A stretch of DNA of 64,000 nucleotides from Oligoflexia bacterium (lineage in GTDB: Bacteria > Bdellovibrionota_C > UBA2361 > JBGSMV01), in contig JAIBBU010000004.1 of NCBI GenBank assembly GCA_019694515.1, positions 1 through 64,000 on the forward strand, written 5' to 3'. The notes beneath the pieces were generated by a model. The model worked only from the letters and a program-made list of their open reading frames with translations. It did no database searches and had not been told where the DNA came from. Shown piece by piece: positions 1 through 9,654 of this stretch. Each line of letters starts with the position of its first letter. The stretch's first letter is position 1. The position numbers and the translations under genes are program-made.

Positions 1-213
1 ATAGGCTTCCAAGACTAAAACCGTTCACTCCACTTAGTCCTCTCGATCTTAAAAAAGCTGCCTAACATTTCGACACCCGAAGTGTATCTAAAGTACGCTA
101 GTCAGCAGAAATCCTGACCGCGCATCACCTAGTTACGCATACAGCGCAAAGCTCAGGAGCCAAACAGCGGTCGCAGTATAGAGCCTTTGCCAAAGAACAT
201 CTATCTAACTAAG

Positions 214-1119
214 TTAAAAGGAAGGGTTCCTGGAACCGAGGTGGAGGGGGATGTGGCGGTTGCCTATGAGGCGGCGAATTGCTTCAGAATGCTGCCCGGA
301 CTGGATCAGCTGATCCAAATCGTCGCCAGCGACGATAATTTCCCGATCTTCGAAAAGGCAAAGCCTTAGCAGCGATTCGCCCCACTTGTAGCCGAAATGC
401 ACCCTGAAACCAAACTCACGGCTATCCTGCTGTTCCTTGGTTTCCGCACCGGCATAGCTCGATTTGCCGCCGAAATGCAGCACGTATGACTGCAGTGCAA
501 ATTTCACCGAAAAGCCCGCCAGCCAAGCCCGCAGACAATAATCGTAATCCTCTCCTCCACCCTTGCCGAACTCCACGTCAAGCAAGCCCAAGGTCTTTAG
601 TACCTGATGGGGAAGTCGCACACAAAAGAAAGGCAGCACGATCACACGCATCAATCCCTCAGCTGCGTGCCGATGCGCCGTTACAAGATCCTTGAGCCCC
701 TTGGGATTCTTCTGGTATTCCTCCAGGGTCATTACCGTATCGGTATTGAAGGACGGAGTATTATAGCGCACTTCGCGATTCGAAAGTGGGGAGCTGATGG
801 CGTTGCGGTCCCGAAGCAGGGCTTGAAACCACCCTTCAGTTAGAACTAGATCGTTGTTGAGCAGCACCAAATCCCAACCATGGGCGAGGGCCAGCTCAAT
901 CCCGCGATTCATATTTTCAGCAAATCCTCGCGGCGCGGGATTACGTTCCAGCGCTACCCGATCGGCAAAGACGGGGGGTAACGAATAGCCGCCATCGTTG
1001 TCGATCAGCAAAAATTTATCCTCGACCGAAAACGGGGTAGTTTCAAAGAATGACTCAAGCGCCACCGGCGTATATTTCGCGGAGCTCTTGGTGGTGATCA
1101 TGCAAAAAAGATGAGTCAC
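214..1119 (-). CDS. Family 2 glycosyltransferase
   Basis: The protein reads as a GT-A fold glycosyltransferase of about 300 residues. An N-terminal strand (HLFCMITTKSS) is followed by the nucleotide-sugar region LLIDNDGG and the segment WDLVLLNNDLVL, whose NND fits the place of the DxD-like metal motif. Further on, GGGEDYDYCLRAWLAG matches the ED-containing acceptor-side helix seen in rhamnosyl- and related transferases. It presumably transfers a sugar to a cell-surface glycan; donor and acceptor are unknown. The start is GTG, 4 nt after the NUDIX gene stop, so the two are probably translationally coupled. It is the last gene of the minus-strand run that begins at 5185. Family assignment is solid, specificity is not. 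Confidence 0.85.
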   Translation of the reverse strand: MTHLFCMITTKSSAKYTPVALESFFETTPFSVEDKFLLIDNDGGYSLPPVFADRVALERNPAPRGFAENMNRGIELALAHGWDLVLLNNDLVLTEGWFQALLRDRNAISSPLSNREVRYNTPSFNTDTVMTLEEYQKNPKGLKDLVTAHRHAAEGLMRVIVLPFFCVRLPHQVLKTLGLLDVEFGKGGGEDYDYCLRAWLAGFSVKFALQSYVLHFGGKSSYAGAETKEQQDSREFGFRVHFGYKWGESLLRLCLFEDREIIVAGDDLDQLIQSGQHSEAIRRLIGNRHIPLHLGSRNPSF

Positions 1120-1123
1120 AAAT

Positions 1124-1594
1124 CTACCACTTAAAGAGCTGTTCGGACTTGCTCAGGAAATCAGCAACGCGACGGCGGGTCCCCGGAGTCGTCCCTTCAG
1201 GCAGATCGCGTAGCGGGAAAAAGCCTTGATCGCAAATTTCCCCCGCTACTTTTAGGCCGGGATTACTCTCCCACTCCCGCACCACGAATACTAAGACATG
1301 GTCGTGCTTAAAATCATTGGTATTATAGTATACAGCCGGGATCATCTTGGCTTCACCGCGGCATACGACCCCTGTTTCTTCTTCAAGCTCGCGCTTCATG
1401 GAGTCAAATACGGTCTCACCCTTATTCACGCCTCCACCGGGCATGTGCCACCCCGGCTTATAGGTGTGCTTTACCAACAAGATCCGCTCCTGATCGTCCG
1501 TGACTAATGCCCTGACGCCTAGCGTCACAGGGCGTCTAAAATAGAACCACAAACGGTGCAGCCTGAAAAAAAGCCGATATCGAAGATTCTCCAA
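1124..1594 (-). CDS. NUDIX hydrolase
   Basis: A perfect NUDIX box is visible: GG, five residues, E, seven residues, then RELEEETGV, placed after the usual GWHMPGGG strand-loop. Such enzymes hydrolyse nucleoside diphosphates linked to another moiety; the substrate cannot be read from sequence. The N-terminus (LFFRLHRLWFYFRRPVTLGVRALV) resembles NUDIX proteins found beside polysaccharide genes, which agrees with the glycosyltransferase 4 nt downstream. The only start that keeps this N-terminus is TTG at 1594, without a clear Shine-Dalgarno sequence, so the start is less certain than the gene. It follows aconitase by 50 nt on the same strand. Confidence 0.88.
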   Translation of the reverse strand: MENLRYRLFFRLHRLWFYFRRPVTLGVRALVTDDQERILLVKHTYKPGWHMPGGGVNKGETVFDSMKRELEEETGVVCRGEAKMIPAVYYNTNDFKHDHVLVFVVREWESNPGLKVAGEICDQGFFPLRDLPEGTTPGTRRRVADFLSKSEQLFKW

Positions 1595-1644
1595 GCGCCT
1601 GTCTCGTTAAATTCTAAAAGCGATCTGTCTCGAAAGCCTTTGCA

Positions 1645-3915
1645 TTATGCAGGCCGCAGAGTATTCAACGCCGACCCCGCCTTGAACCAATCAATCTGCT
1701 CGCTGGTCAAGGAATGCTTCACTTTGATTTCATGCACCTTGCCTTGCGGGGTCTGGATTCGCACGGTTAAATCTGATCCCGGCGTCAATTTATTGAGACC
1801 CACTACGCTAATCCGATCCTGCTCACCAATCAGGTCGTAATCAGCAGGATTGCTGAAAGTCAGCGGCAGGACCCCCTGCTTCTTTAGGTTGGTTTCCGCA
1901 ATTCGCGCGAAGGATTTGACCAGGACTACCCGGCAGCCGAGATAACGTGGCGACATTGCGGCATGCTCGCGCGAGGACCCTTCGCCATAGTTTTCGTCGC
2001 CCACAGCAACCCAGCCCTGCTTTTTCGCACGATAGTACTTGCCGATCTCAGGAAAGGGTTGTCCCGTCTCTCCCGTCAGCACGTTCAGCCCCTTTCCGGC
2101 CTCCCCAGTAAAAGCATTCACAGCGCCCAAATACATATTATTGGAGATGTTGGCCAAATGTCCGCGATATTTTAGCCAGGGACCAGCCTGCGAAATATGA
2201 TCGGTTGTGCACTTACCTGCGGCCTTCAACAACACAACCAAGTCGAGCATGTCCTTGCCGTCCCACGGGTCGAACACCTCGATAAACGCCAAGCGTTCGC
2301 TCTGCGGCGCAATCTCGACTTTCACTTTACGGCGCGCATCTACATTCGAACTAGGTTCAACGAAGCCTTTGCGGCTTAACACAAACCCTTTCGGCGGTAG
2401 TTCATTGCCGGAGGGTTCGCTGAATTTAAACTGTTTCCCGGAGCCGTCGGTTAATGAATCCGTTAGTGGGTTAAATGATAAACTGCCCGCAAAGGCCACT
2501 GCCGTCACCAACTCCGGCGAGCCAATAAAGGCCATGGTCTCATTGTTCCCATCGTTACGTTTCTTGAAATTACGGTTATAGCTGGTGACAATTGTATTAG
2601 TTTCCCCGGCCTTAATATCGTCGCGCTTCCACTGCCCAATACAAGGTCCACAGGCATTGGCCAGAACAGTCGCTCCCACATTCTCGAAAATAGTCATGAA
2701 CCCGTCGCGCTCGATGGTCTGATGCACCTGGTCCGAGCCGGGAGTTACAAGCAATGGCGCCTTAATCTTAACACCGCGTTCCGCAGCTTGCTTCGCCACA
2801 TTTGCAGCGCGGCTGATATCCTCATAGGAAGAATTAGTACAGCTGCCAATTAATGCAACACGGATCTGATCCGGGTAATTATTCTCAGTTACTGCATTCT
2901 TCATCTGCGATACGGATCGCAATAGATCTGGCGTGTGCGGCCCTACCCACTGCGGCTCGAGCTTTGAAAGATCGATTTCCAGAACTTGATCAAAGAACTT
3001 CTCCGGACTCTTGTAGGTTTCGGGATCTCCCGCCAGCTGGGGGCGATAACGGTCCGCCAAATCCGCCACCTCCTTGCGCTCAGTCTGCCTCAAATAAGCA
3101 GCCATGCGGTCGTCGTATCCGAAAACTGAGGTCGTCGCTCCAAGCTCTGCTCCCATATTGGTGATCGTAGCTTTGCCAGTGCAGCTAATGCTTTGTGCGC
3201 CTTCGCCGAAATACTCCAAAATCTTCCCAGTCCCACCGGCAACGGTCAGCGCTCCAGCGACCTTCAGAATGATATCTTTCGGAGAACTCCAGCCCCGCAA
3301 CTTGCCGGTCAGATGCACACCGATCAGTTTCGGATTTAACAGGCCCCATGGCTGCCCAGCCATTACATCAACTGCATCCGCACCCCCGACTCCGACCGCG
3401 ATCATGCCTAGGCCGCCGGCATTTGGTGTGTGAGAGTCAGTGCCGACCATCATACCGCCCGGAAAAGCGTACTGTTCAAGCACCACCTGATGGATAATCC
3501 CTGCTCCCGGCTCCCAAAATCCGATCCCGTAACGCTGACAAGCGCTCCTCAGGAAATTATACACTTCCTGATTCTCATCGAGCGCTTTGAGTAGATCCTT
3601 TTCAGCCCCGACGCGGGCCTGAATCAGGTGATCGCAATGCACGGTTGTGGGGACGTCGGTGTCATCACGCCCCGTCACAATAAATTGCAGCAGCGCCATC
3701 TGCGCAGTTGCATCCTGCATCGCGACGCGATCAGGCTTAAAAAACAAGGTGTCCTTGCCGCGCACAGGCAGAGATGCGGGCCATGACGCAATATGGGAGA
3801 AAAGCACCTTCTCAACCAGAGTTAGCGGTCGTCCCAGTTTCTCACGGGCGACTTTATGACGCTGCTCTAAAGTCGCATATAGATTTGCAATTAACTTTAA
3901 GGCCCCCGGCTCCAT
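1645..3915 (-). CDS. acn: Aconitate hydratase, mitochondrial type
   Basis: This 756-residue protein interconverts citrate and isocitrate in the TCA cycle using a [4Fe-4S] cluster. Cluster ligands are visible as Cys359 in [11 protein letters not shown] and Cys422/Cys425 in [11 protein letters not shown], almost the numbering of mitochondrial aconitase. The substrate-binding [11 protein letters not shown] (residues 158-168) and the C-terminal swivel-domain motif [15 protein letters not shown] are intact. The length (about 750-780) and motif spacing separate it from the longer AcnA (about 890) and from AcnB. The ATG is preceded by GAGAGG. It sits 17 nt after yajQ on the same strand, so the two are likely co-transcribed. 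Confidence 0.96.
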   Translation of the reverse strand: MEPGALKLIANLYATLEQRHKVAREKLGRPLTLVEKVLFSHIASWPASLPVRGKDTLFFKPDRVAMQDATAQMALLQFIVTGRDDTDVPTTVHCDHLIQARVGAEKDLLKALDENQEVYNFLRSACQRYGIGFWEPGAGIIHQVVLEQYAFPGGMMVGTDSHTPNAGGLGMIAVGVGGADAVDVMAGQPWGLLNPKLIGVHLTGKLRGWSSPKDIILKVAGALTVAGGTGKILEYFGEGAQSISCTGKATITNMGAELGATTSVFGYDDRMAAYLRQTERKEVADLADRYRPQLAGDPETYKSPEKFFDQVLEIDLSKLEPQWVGPHTPDLLRSVSQMKNAVTENNYPDQIRVALIGSCTNSSYEDISRAANVAKQAAERGVKIKAPLLVTPGSDQVHQTIERDGFMTIFENVGATVLANACGPCIGQWKRDDIKAGETNTIVTSYNRNFKKRNDGNNETMAFIGSPELVTAVAFAGSLSFNPLTDSLTDGSGKQFKFSEPSGNELPPKGFVLSRKGFVEPSSNVDARRKVKVEIAPQSERLAFIEVFDPWDGKDMLDLVVLLKAAGKCTTDHISQAGPWLKYRGHLANISNNMYLGAVNAFTGEAGKGLNVLTGETGQPFPEIGKYYRAKKQGWVAVGDENYGEGSSREHAAMSPRYLGCRVVLVKSFARIAETNLKKQGVLPLTFSNPADYDLIGEQDRISVVGLNKLTPGSDLTVRIQTPQGKVHEIKVKHSLTSEQIDWFKAGSALNTLRPA

Positions 3916-3932
3916 ATTCCTCTCGGCTGAAA

Positions 3933-4418
3933 TTATTCTCTAAAATTGGTGAACTGCAGCTCTAAATCCTGAATCTGACCCTTTAATGCTCCGATCACTT
4001 CTTGTAGATCGTCGCGCTTCTTTCCCGTAACCCGCAGCTGATTGCCTTGAATCTGCGAAGTGACTTTAAACTTCATCTCCTTAATAGCCTTGTTAACACG
4101 CTTCAGCTCTTCATCCTGTAAGCCCTGCTTAACTTTGACAGTTTGCTTCAGCGTATCCCCCCCGCCCGGGATCGGATCTTCAAAAACCACCATCTTGAGG
4201 CTTACGCCACGCTTCGAGAGTTTCTGTCGCAAAATATCCTGGACCGCCTTTAGCTTCATGTTGTCATCAGCCACGATGTGAATTTCAGCAACTTTCAGCT
4301 CGACCGAGCTCTTGGAATCCTTAAAATCATAACGCGTGCTGATCTCGCGCCGCGTCTGATCAACGGCGTTAGTAACCTCCTGCAAATTCACCTCGGACAC
4401 CACATCAAAGGACGGCAT
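3933..4418 (-). CDS. yajQ: YajQ family nucleotide-binding protein
   Basis: The 161-residue protein matches YajQ along its whole length: [21 protein letters not shown] at the N-terminus, RYDFK, and the C-terminal [11 protein letters not shown]. YajQ proteins have two ferredoxin-like halves; some family members bind cyclic di-GMP and others are reported to bind nucleic acid. Which applies here cannot be read from sequence. An AAGGAG sequence lies 10 nt upstream of the ATG. The gene lies between the PP2C-like protein (14 nt upstream) and aconitase (17 nt downstream), in an apparent operon. Confidence 0.95.
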   Translation of the reverse strand: MPSFDVVSEVNLQEVTNAVDQTRREISTRYDFKDSKSSVELKVAEIHIVADDNMKLKAVQDILRQKLSKRGVSLKMVVFEDPIPGGGDTLKQTVKVKQGLQDEELKRVNKAIKEMKFKVTSQIQGNQLRVTGKKRDDLQEVIGALKGQIQDLELQFTNFRE

Positions 4419-4432
4419 AATCTCGATTCTCC

Positions 4433-5185
4433 TTAAATTCTCATGTCATTTCTAAGATATACTGCACTGGGCCCTAGATGAGCTGCAACTGCGAAAGCCA
4501 TCGAACCGAGCTCTGGAATAAGGCAATTTAGCGCAAATTCGGCTGAAGAAAAGGGGTCCTGGCTTATTCGCTGCAGCGACTTTGAGATGCCCTCCTCCTG
4601 CTCGGTGCCCACGGTCGATGAAAAAACCAGCAGCAGATCACCATCCTGAGCCGGTACTGACGCGAGCTCCACAGAAACTAGCGAATTGGAGCCTACGAAG
4701 CCCTCCGCAGGGCTTTCGGAAGCGCCCTCGGGCTGGTGCTCGAAAAATGGGAAGAGCTCTCCACCCCGATAAAGATACGCAGATCCGCTCCCCACGCGGC
4801 CTGCCGCAATAATCCCGTCCGCCACAACCAGCCCCAAAAGCGACGCGGCCATCCGACCGCCTGCCGCAAGTTTGTGTCCAAAATTATAGACGGAAGTATT
4901 GGCCTTTCTAAACGCAGATTCCAGCACCTCAAGACTCTGCTCTTTCCCGCCTTGAGACCCATGCCCATTGCCTGAAAGGGGCAAATGCTCAAAAACGCCA
5001 TCGACGAAGTGCTCCAGCGATAGCCGACAAGCCACCTGCCCTCCGATATTGCTGCGGGCGGCACAAGCGCCCCCAATTACCAGACTGCCCGGTTTGCACC
5101 ATGGGTTAAGCGCCACATAGGAGGACGTGTCGAGAGACGCCTCTTTCCCGCGGTAAAAATGACAGTCTAAATGGGTGGAGCTCAT
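4433..5185 (-). CDS. PP2C-fold protein, probably catalytically dead
   Basis: The 250-residue protein follows the order of a bacterial PP2C/Stp1-type Ser/Thr phosphatase. GGACAARSNIGGQVAC lies where the DGMGG..GE metal loop belongs, and a central strand pair (ASLLGLVVADGIIAAGRVGSGSAYLYRGGELF) corresponds to the TTVV...VGDSRAYL region. The metal-binding aspartates are absent: the DGMGG loop has no Asp and GDS reads GSG. I infer a pseudo-phosphatase that may still bind a partner or phosphoprotein. It is the first gene of the run leading to yajQ and aconitase. The PP2C relationship rests on a motif pattern only. Confidence 0.6.
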   Translation of the reverse strand: MSSTHLDCHFYRGKEASLDTSSYVALNPWCKPGSLVIGGACAARSNIGGQVACRLSLEHFVDGVFEHLPLSGNGHGSQGGKEQSLEVLESAFRKANTSVYNFGHKLAAGGRMAASLLGLVVADGIIAAGRVGSGSAYLYRGGELFPFFEHQPEGASESPAEGFVGSNSLVSVELASVPAQDGDLLLVFSSTVGTEQEEGISKSLQRISQDPFSSAEFALNCLIPELGSMAFAVAAHLGPSAVYLRNDMRI

Positions 5186-5373
5186 GTGTTGAAATATAAG
5201 GAAAGCTATTTTGTCACGATTAATCCGATCGCGACACGAGAATTGATCAACCAGTTAACCTACTGAAATCAGGGCAAATATCGCCATAAAACAATATTTG
5301 CCTCAAGAATGAATTTTCGATGTCGATACCTTATTTAGTCGGCAAGGATGGCCTGACTTTCTAGGAGTATGAC

Positions 5374-6000
5374 ATGGATAGTTTGCTCTCGCTCGAAGCC
5401 TCTGGCTTTTCCGGTTCAGTTAGTTCTTCCTCAATATCAATTAAATATTCAGAACGAAGCTTGGTGATCAGCAAGACTCTCGGCGACTCTGACGCCACGG
5501 CAGTGGATGTTGGTGTGGGCAGTCTCGAAAAGAGCCTCGTTATCAAGGGACAAAAGATTATCGAGAAGCTCAATCAGCTACTTAAAGCCAAACTACCCGA
5601 CGGCATCGCAAGCTTAAAGCCCGAAGAAGTTACCCCCGACGCAACGGCTGATAGGATTGTCAAAGGCGCGACGGCTTTCTTCGACGCCTACGCCAAAAAT
5701 CACCCAGAGCTTGCCGGAGAGGACCTTATCAGCGGATTCATGGCGCTCATTCGCAAGGGCATCGATGCCGGTTATGAAGATGCATACAACACCCTAAGCG
5801 GTCTTGGAGCATTCGAATTCGACGGGGTCGAAGAAGGCATTAAACAAACTAAAGGTTTGATCGAATCAAAATTGGTGGAATTCGAAAATCTCAAACGCAA
5901 GGAGTTAGGCGTCGATCCCGACACAACTCAGAGCGCAAAAGTTCAAAGTTCTGTTTCGTCCGACCTACTCGCCCAGGGAGGATTTAATATCGCGGCGTAA
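5374..6000 (+). CDS. DUF5610-like conserved hypothetical protein
   Basis: A 208-residue soluble protein. The core KLPDGIASLKPEEVTPDATADRIVKGATAFFDAYAKNHPELAGEDLISGFMALIRKGIDAGYEDAYNTLSG is the pattern I associate with DUF5610, whose function is unknown. The N-terminus is Ser-rich and low in complexity; the C-terminal third is helical. There is no signal peptide. An AGGAG lies 6 nt before the ATG. The gene stands alone on the plus strand, divergent from the PP2C-like gene, with a possible microprotein gene following. The DUF assignment is from memory of the motif and needs a profile search. Confidence 0.75.
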   Translation: MDSLLSLEASGFSGSVSSSSISIKYSERSLVISKTLGDSDATAVDVGVGSLEKSLVIKGQKIIEKLNQLLKAKLPDGIASLKPEEVTPDATADRIVKGATAFFDAYAKNHPELAGEDLISGFMALIRKGIDAGYEDAYNTLSGLGAFEFDGVEEGIKQTKGLIESKLVEFENLKRKELGVDPDTTQSAKVQSSVSSDLLAQGGFNIAA

Positions 6001-6060
6001 CGCGCCGCCCCAGGAGCTGCCGCGCTCTTGGTTTTAATAGTCCACTAGAAAGGGGATGTC

Positions 6061-6189
6061 ATGTCTGGAATAAAAGTAACTATGGGGGATGCTCCGGCAC
6101 TCTTCATCTCACTGCGCTGCCTGATAAGAGCAACTCCGGCAGTACTCGCCTTGCTCGCGACCGTAATGCGCGAGCGCATGCTCGGTTAG
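6061..6189 (+). CDS. Possible 42-residue membrane microprotein
   Basis: An ATG preceded by AAAGGGG at 5 nt spacing opens a 42-codon frame ending in TAG. The product has a central hydrophobic stretch (APALFISLRCLIRATPAVLALLATVM) that could span the membrane once and a basic C-terminal end. It lies 60 nt after the DUF5610-like gene on the same strand. The good ribosome-binding site and the hydrophobic core are the only support, and I recognise no family. Confidence 0.35.
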   Translation: MSGIKVTMGDAPALFISLRCLIRATPAVLALLATVMRERMLG

Positions 6190-6235
6190 GTCAAGCTAGA
6201 CAGCTGGCGGCGATCGCTCTATGATTCGAGCCGCC

Positions 6236-6592
6236 ATGCCTCATTTTGTGCTTGAAATCAGCGATAATGTCTTGGAGCAGCTGGACACCCAGGCATTTTT
6301 TGATCAGGTTCACTCGATCGCAATGCGCTTTGGGGTGTTCGATCTTCAAAACCTAAAGAGTCGCATCATTCGTCACACGGAGTATAGAGTTGGCGCCCGC
6401 GGATCAAATTCGGCCTTTATTTATTTGGCTGTAGCGCTCCTCGCTGGGCGCAGTCTGGATTTGCGCCAAGCTCTGGGCAAGGAACTAACCTCTTTATTGT
6501 CCGACACCTTCGCGCGGTCGAAGACAGAACTTCAATGTTCGATCACCTGCGAAGTCAGAGAAATCAATTCGGCCACGCATTTCAAAGGCTAA
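6236..6592 (+). CDS. 5-carboxymethyl-2-hydroxymuconate isomerase family
   Basis: The 118-residue product starts MPHFVLEISDNV, the signature of the HpaF/CHMI branch of the tautomerase superfamily. I place the start at 6236 rather than 6221 because the family uses the N-terminal proline, exposed after Met removal, as its catalytic base. In homoprotocatechuate degradation CHMI isomerises 5-carboxymethyl-2-hydroxymuconate; no other genes of that pathway are visible here, so the substrate may differ. It converges with sufS, 28 nt away. The ribosome-binding site is weak. Confidence 0.8.
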   Translation: MPHFVLEISDNVLEQLDTQAFFDQVHSIAMRFGVFDLQNLKSRIIRHTEYRVGARGSNSAFIYLAVALLAGRSLDLRQALGKELTSLLSDTFARSKTELQCSITCEVREINSATHFKG

Positions 6593-6620
6593 CCCGTTCC
6601 TATTGCCGGAGTGCCAACGA

Positions 6621-7880
6621 TCAGCGAAAAATTCTTCTCGCCTCTCGAATGCCGCTAAGTAGCGGATCAAGATCCCCCAGATCCGAATAACAGCCGAGAC
6701 TAATCCGCGCACTCGACTCGAACCCCAGTCGGTTTAAGAGCGGCATGGCGCAATGATGTCCGGCCCGCACCTGTACTTTGAATCGATCCAAAATCGTCGA
6801 AAGATCGTGCGGATGCACACCTCTCAGATTGAAAGATATAATTCCCGTTTGCGGGCGTCCGGCGGTTGCCGGTCCATGCAGGGTGACCCCCTCCTCCGCC
6901 TCGAGCGCCGTCCAGATCTGCCGAAAAACTTGCGCTTCATGGGCGTGGACACGCTCCACCCCTAATCCCGTAATGAAATCGATCGCCGCTCCAAGGCCAA
7001 CGACCTCGGCAATCGGAGGCGTGCCGGCCTCGAACCGATGAGGCGGATCCGCGAAGGTCGTGCCCTTGGTGGTAACTTTCCGAATCATGCTTCCACCACT
7101 CATGAATGGATCGAGTTTTTCTAGTAGAGCCGCCTTTCCGAAAAAAACCCCCACGCCGGTTGGCCCGTAAAGCTTATGCCCCGAGAATGCCGCAAAATCC
7201 AAATCAAGTGCAGTTACATCAAGCCCTAGGTGCGGCACGCCCTGCGCCGCATCCACCAGCACCAGCGTGCCATGTGCGTGCGCCATTCGCACAACTTGAT
7301 CTAGCGGGACGATCGTGCCGAGCGCGTTCGACATGGCGGTGATCGCCAACAACTTGGGATGGTGGCGTTCCAGTTTCTGCTCCAGGTCGGACAAATTCAG
7401 CTCGCCACAGTCAGTTACATCTACGAAATCAATTTTCTGCTGCTTGCGTTGAGCTAACAGCTGCCATGGCACGATATTGCTGTGATGTTCCAAGAGCGTA
7501 ACTAGCAACGCGCCACCCGGGGCAAGCAGCGGTTCGATTGCGTGGGCCGCCAGGTTGATGCTCTCAGTTGTGCCGTGGGTGAACACGATCTCGTGCGGAT
7601 CAGCGGCATTGATAAATCGCGCTACCTTTGGACGAACCGCTTCATACGCCTCGGTAGCTGCAGCACTAAGGCCATATGCTCCGCGATGGACGTTCGCATA
7701 TTCAAACGAGAGGAATTCATTCAGACGTTCCAATACAACTTGGCACTTCTGTGCGCTAGCAGCGGTATCCAAATACGCCAGATCCTCTCCCAATTTTGAA
7801 AAAATCGGGAACTGCTGGCGAATCGCTCGTCCCAACTGTGGTAGGACCTGAATCTCTTTTTCCTCTGGATATGAACTCAT
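6621..7880 (-). CDS. sufS: Cysteine desulfurase, SufS type
   Basis: A 419-residue class V PLP enzyme that takes sulfur from cysteine for Fe-S cluster assembly. The PLP lysine is Lys236 in FSGHKLYGPTG. The catalytic cysteine is Cys377 in RAGHHCAMPLL, whose RxGHHC form is typical of the SufS/CsdA group and not of NifS/IscS. The N-terminus (YLDTAASAQK, then YANVHRGAYGLS) is also SufS-like. No sufBCD or sufE is next to it. It reads toward the isomerase gene and starts with ATG about 107 nt from the divergent coiled-coil gene. Confidence 0.94.
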   Translation of the reverse strand: MSSYPEEKEIQVLPQLGRAIRQQFPIFSKLGEDLAYLDTAASAQKCQVVLERLNEFLSFEYANVHRGAYGLSAAATEAYEAVRPKVARFINAADPHEIVFTHGTTESINLAAHAIEPLLAPGGALLVTLLEHHSNIVPWQLLAQRKQQKIDFVDVTDCGELNLSDLEQKLERHHPKLLAITAMSNALGTIVPLDQVVRMAHAHGTLVLVDAAQGVPHLGLDVTALDLDFAAFSGHKLYGPTGVGVFFGKAALLEKLDPFMSGGSMIRKVTTKGTTFADPPHRFEAGTPPIAEVVGLGAAIDFITGLGVERVHAHEAQVFRQIWTALEAEEGVTLHGPATAGRPQTGIISFNLRGVHPHDLSTILDRFKVQVRAGHHCAMPLLNRLGFESSARISLGCYSDLGDLDPLLSGIREARRIFR

Positions 7881-7987
7881 CTAAGGGTTTAGCATTCCGA
7901 TACGTAAAAGTTTAGCACAACCAAAATGCAGGGTAGCGGTCCTCACTTAATATTTCAACTTCACCATCACCTCGGACGGGAGCACTG

Positions 7988-8971
7988 ATGAGCTCGACCA
8001 CATTGAAGCCAAGAGCGACTATCCCGGGTGTGGGGGCGTTACTGATGGCGACTATATCCGCAGCGCTCACATTTGCCGCAACTTTCCTCTGCCTGGCCCT
8101 CCCATACGCTCTATTTCAAAACAAACAGCTTGCGACACTGAAAACAAGTCTCGCAACGCAGGATTATGAAACTGCCCGCCGGGTTGGAATGGCAGCCCTA
8201 TCACCACCCCCGCCCTTTTCGATTTTCAGCGAAGCGTCCGTTGCCCAGCGCCACATCGAAACCATAAATTTCGACCTGCTGGTAAATCTGCTGCAAAGAA
8301 TAACGGCGCATGATTTCGTTGCTGTCCGCGGCCTACTAGCCAAGCGCGACGAGGAAATCGCGAAATACAAGACGGCGACTCTGAGCCAGGCCGGCCAGGT
8401 AATTGAGGCAATTTCGAATCAATTAGAAGCCATCGAATCACAAACCGTGAACATCGATACGATCGCTGCGGAGTTAGAGACCAAGCAACGTATACTAACT
8501 GAAATTCACAAGACCTATTTGGGACTGCGTCTTCAGCTCGCCAATCTTTTGGGGCTCCCTAGCTCTGCCGACACGGGCGAGAATGCGATTTACAGCTCCG
8601 GTGTATTGCAAGGTCTGCCTACCCTTGATCGTTTGCCTGACGGGCTGCCGGATCTTGCTGAACTTAAACTCGAACTGCAGAGTCTCGGTGGAGGTGTAAA
8701 GATCGACGCACCGAATCCATACGAAATTTTTACGGTGCGCATTGAGGAACTGAAGAAACAGACAGCGGCATTAGTGGCAGACGGTAATGAAATATCGACT
8801 GCTGTAGAAGCACTAATGCGTAACTCCGATGAATCGCAGGCCAGGATCAAGCACCATTTCGACGCCATAATCAGACTCGCCCAGGACCGGCTCGCCGCGC
8901 CTCAAGCCGATTTAGTCGAAAGACTGAAAGAGCATTTTCTATCTTTCGTAACAGCTATCCTAAGAAGCTGA
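7988..8971 (+). CDS. Single-pass membrane coiled-coil protein, unknown function
   Basis: The 327-residue protein has an N-terminal transmembrane segment (ALLMATISAALTFAATFLCLALPYAL, about residues 17-42). A mostly helical body follows with heptad-like stretches around residues 115-185 and 245-300, separated by a short loop rich in Gly, Leu and Pro. With one N-terminal anchor and a long soluble domain it probably faces the periplasm. I recognise no family. GGGAG lies 6 nt before the ATG. It is followed by 683 nt without a convincing protein gene. Confidence 0.7.
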   Translation: MSSTTLKPRATIPGVGALLMATISAALTFAATFLCLALPYALFQNKQLATLKTSLATQDYETARRVGMAALSPPPPFSIFSEASVAQRHIETINFDLLVNLLQRITAHDFVAVRGLLAKRDEEIAKYKTATLSQAGQVIEAISNQLEAIESQTVNIDTIAAELETKQRILTEIHKTYLGLRLQLANLLGLPSSADTGENAIYSSGVLQGLPTLDRLPDGLPDLAELKLELQSLGGGVKIDAPNPYEIFTVRIEELKKQTAALVADGNEISTAVEALMRNSDESQARIKHHFDAIIRLAQDRLAAPQADLVERLKEHFLSFVTAILRS

Positions 8972-9056
8972 AATTACACACTAAAACTAATAAATATTTT
9001 TCTTGATCTAGATGTCTCAATCCTATAACCTTCTGCTTCCGCTCGGTTCAAGTTAG

Positions 9057-9103
9057 CTGACGGGGTTTTGCGTTTTTTTTTAATACCGAATGACCATTCG
9101 GTA
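9057..9103 (+). promoter_or_regulatory. Promoter overlapped by a perfect palindromic operator
   Basis: A candidate promoter has CTGACG at 9057-9062, 18 bp, then TAATAC at 9081-9086. Overlapping and just downstream of the -10 is a palindrome: TACCGAATG (9084-9092), AC, CATTCGGTA (9095-9103), nine-base arms without mismatch. The size and symmetry are like TetR-family operators, and the position would block transcription initiation. The regulator is not identified and no TetR gene is adjacent. A second, weaker promoter-like pair is TTGATC (9003-9008) and TATAAC (9024-9029), spaced 15 bp. Confidence 0.6.
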
Positions 9104-9104
9104 A

Positions 9105-9620
9105 ATAGCTGCGCTGAGAGATGAGAAAGTGCGCCGGAAGTTGTCCCTAGCCGGCCGGATGATGTTCTACGTTGTAAATCTCATCTCTGCCTGGTTGAGA
9201 TAGGTTGCGAAGCAACAACTAGGCCCGTTTTGCAGTACTACTTTTAATTGCTCGGAGTGCGCAGCTCATGGCCAAACCTTTTGTTTGGCCCATTTACATC
9301 GTAGTACCCGATTAGCGCTTGGTTTAGCTGCTTTTCCCGGTGTGATCGTCGCCGCGTAAACGCGGCTGGATAGTTCCAGCTGAATGTTTGTTGCGCCGCT
9401 TTTCTTCACTGTGTGAGCTTTCGCCATACCAAACCGACCTAAGCGGCACTTATAAGATTGGGCCTTTGGCAGTACTAGTCTGCGGCGCTTTGTTGAAGTA
9501 GTTGCTGCAACGGCTGTGTGTGTTGCACCGACTGTATGCTGTCTCAGCAAAGCGGAGATCAGCGGACTTGCGCTGAGCCGCGCTGGGGAATCTAAAATTC
9601 GGATTTCCGGGCAGGAGTAG
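9105..9620 (+). ncRNA. Hairpin-rich non-coding stretch, candidate structured RNA or leader
   Basis: No convincing protein is encoded between the operator and the gene at 9655. On the plus strand there is a chain of perfect short stems: 9117-9126 with 9179-9188 (10 bp, enclosing 9133-9137/9151-9155), GTTGC-GAA-GCAAC at 9204-9216, GGCCAAAC-5 nt-GTTTGGCC at 9270-9290, GCCGCG-TAAA-CGCGGC at 9351-9366, GCTGGA-TAGT-TCCAGC at 9365-9380, 9395-9401 with 9441-9447, 9501-9504 with 9508-9511, TCAGCG-6 nt-CGCTGA at 9559-9576, and 9586-9592 with 9602-9608 (one G-U). The nonamer GCAGTACTA occurs at 9232 and 9469. I infer either a long structured leader of the 9655 gene or a separate RNA. It matches no tmRNA, RNase P, SRP or 6S signature that I can recognise. 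Confidence 0.5.
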
Positions 9621-9654
9621 ATTTTTTTGTCTTTAAACTTAACGAGGTAGCTAA

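Noticed and set aside
9005..9260. tmRNA or tRNA-like end near the structured region
   Set aside because: No acceptor stem, T-loop consensus in proper context or CCA end could be found.
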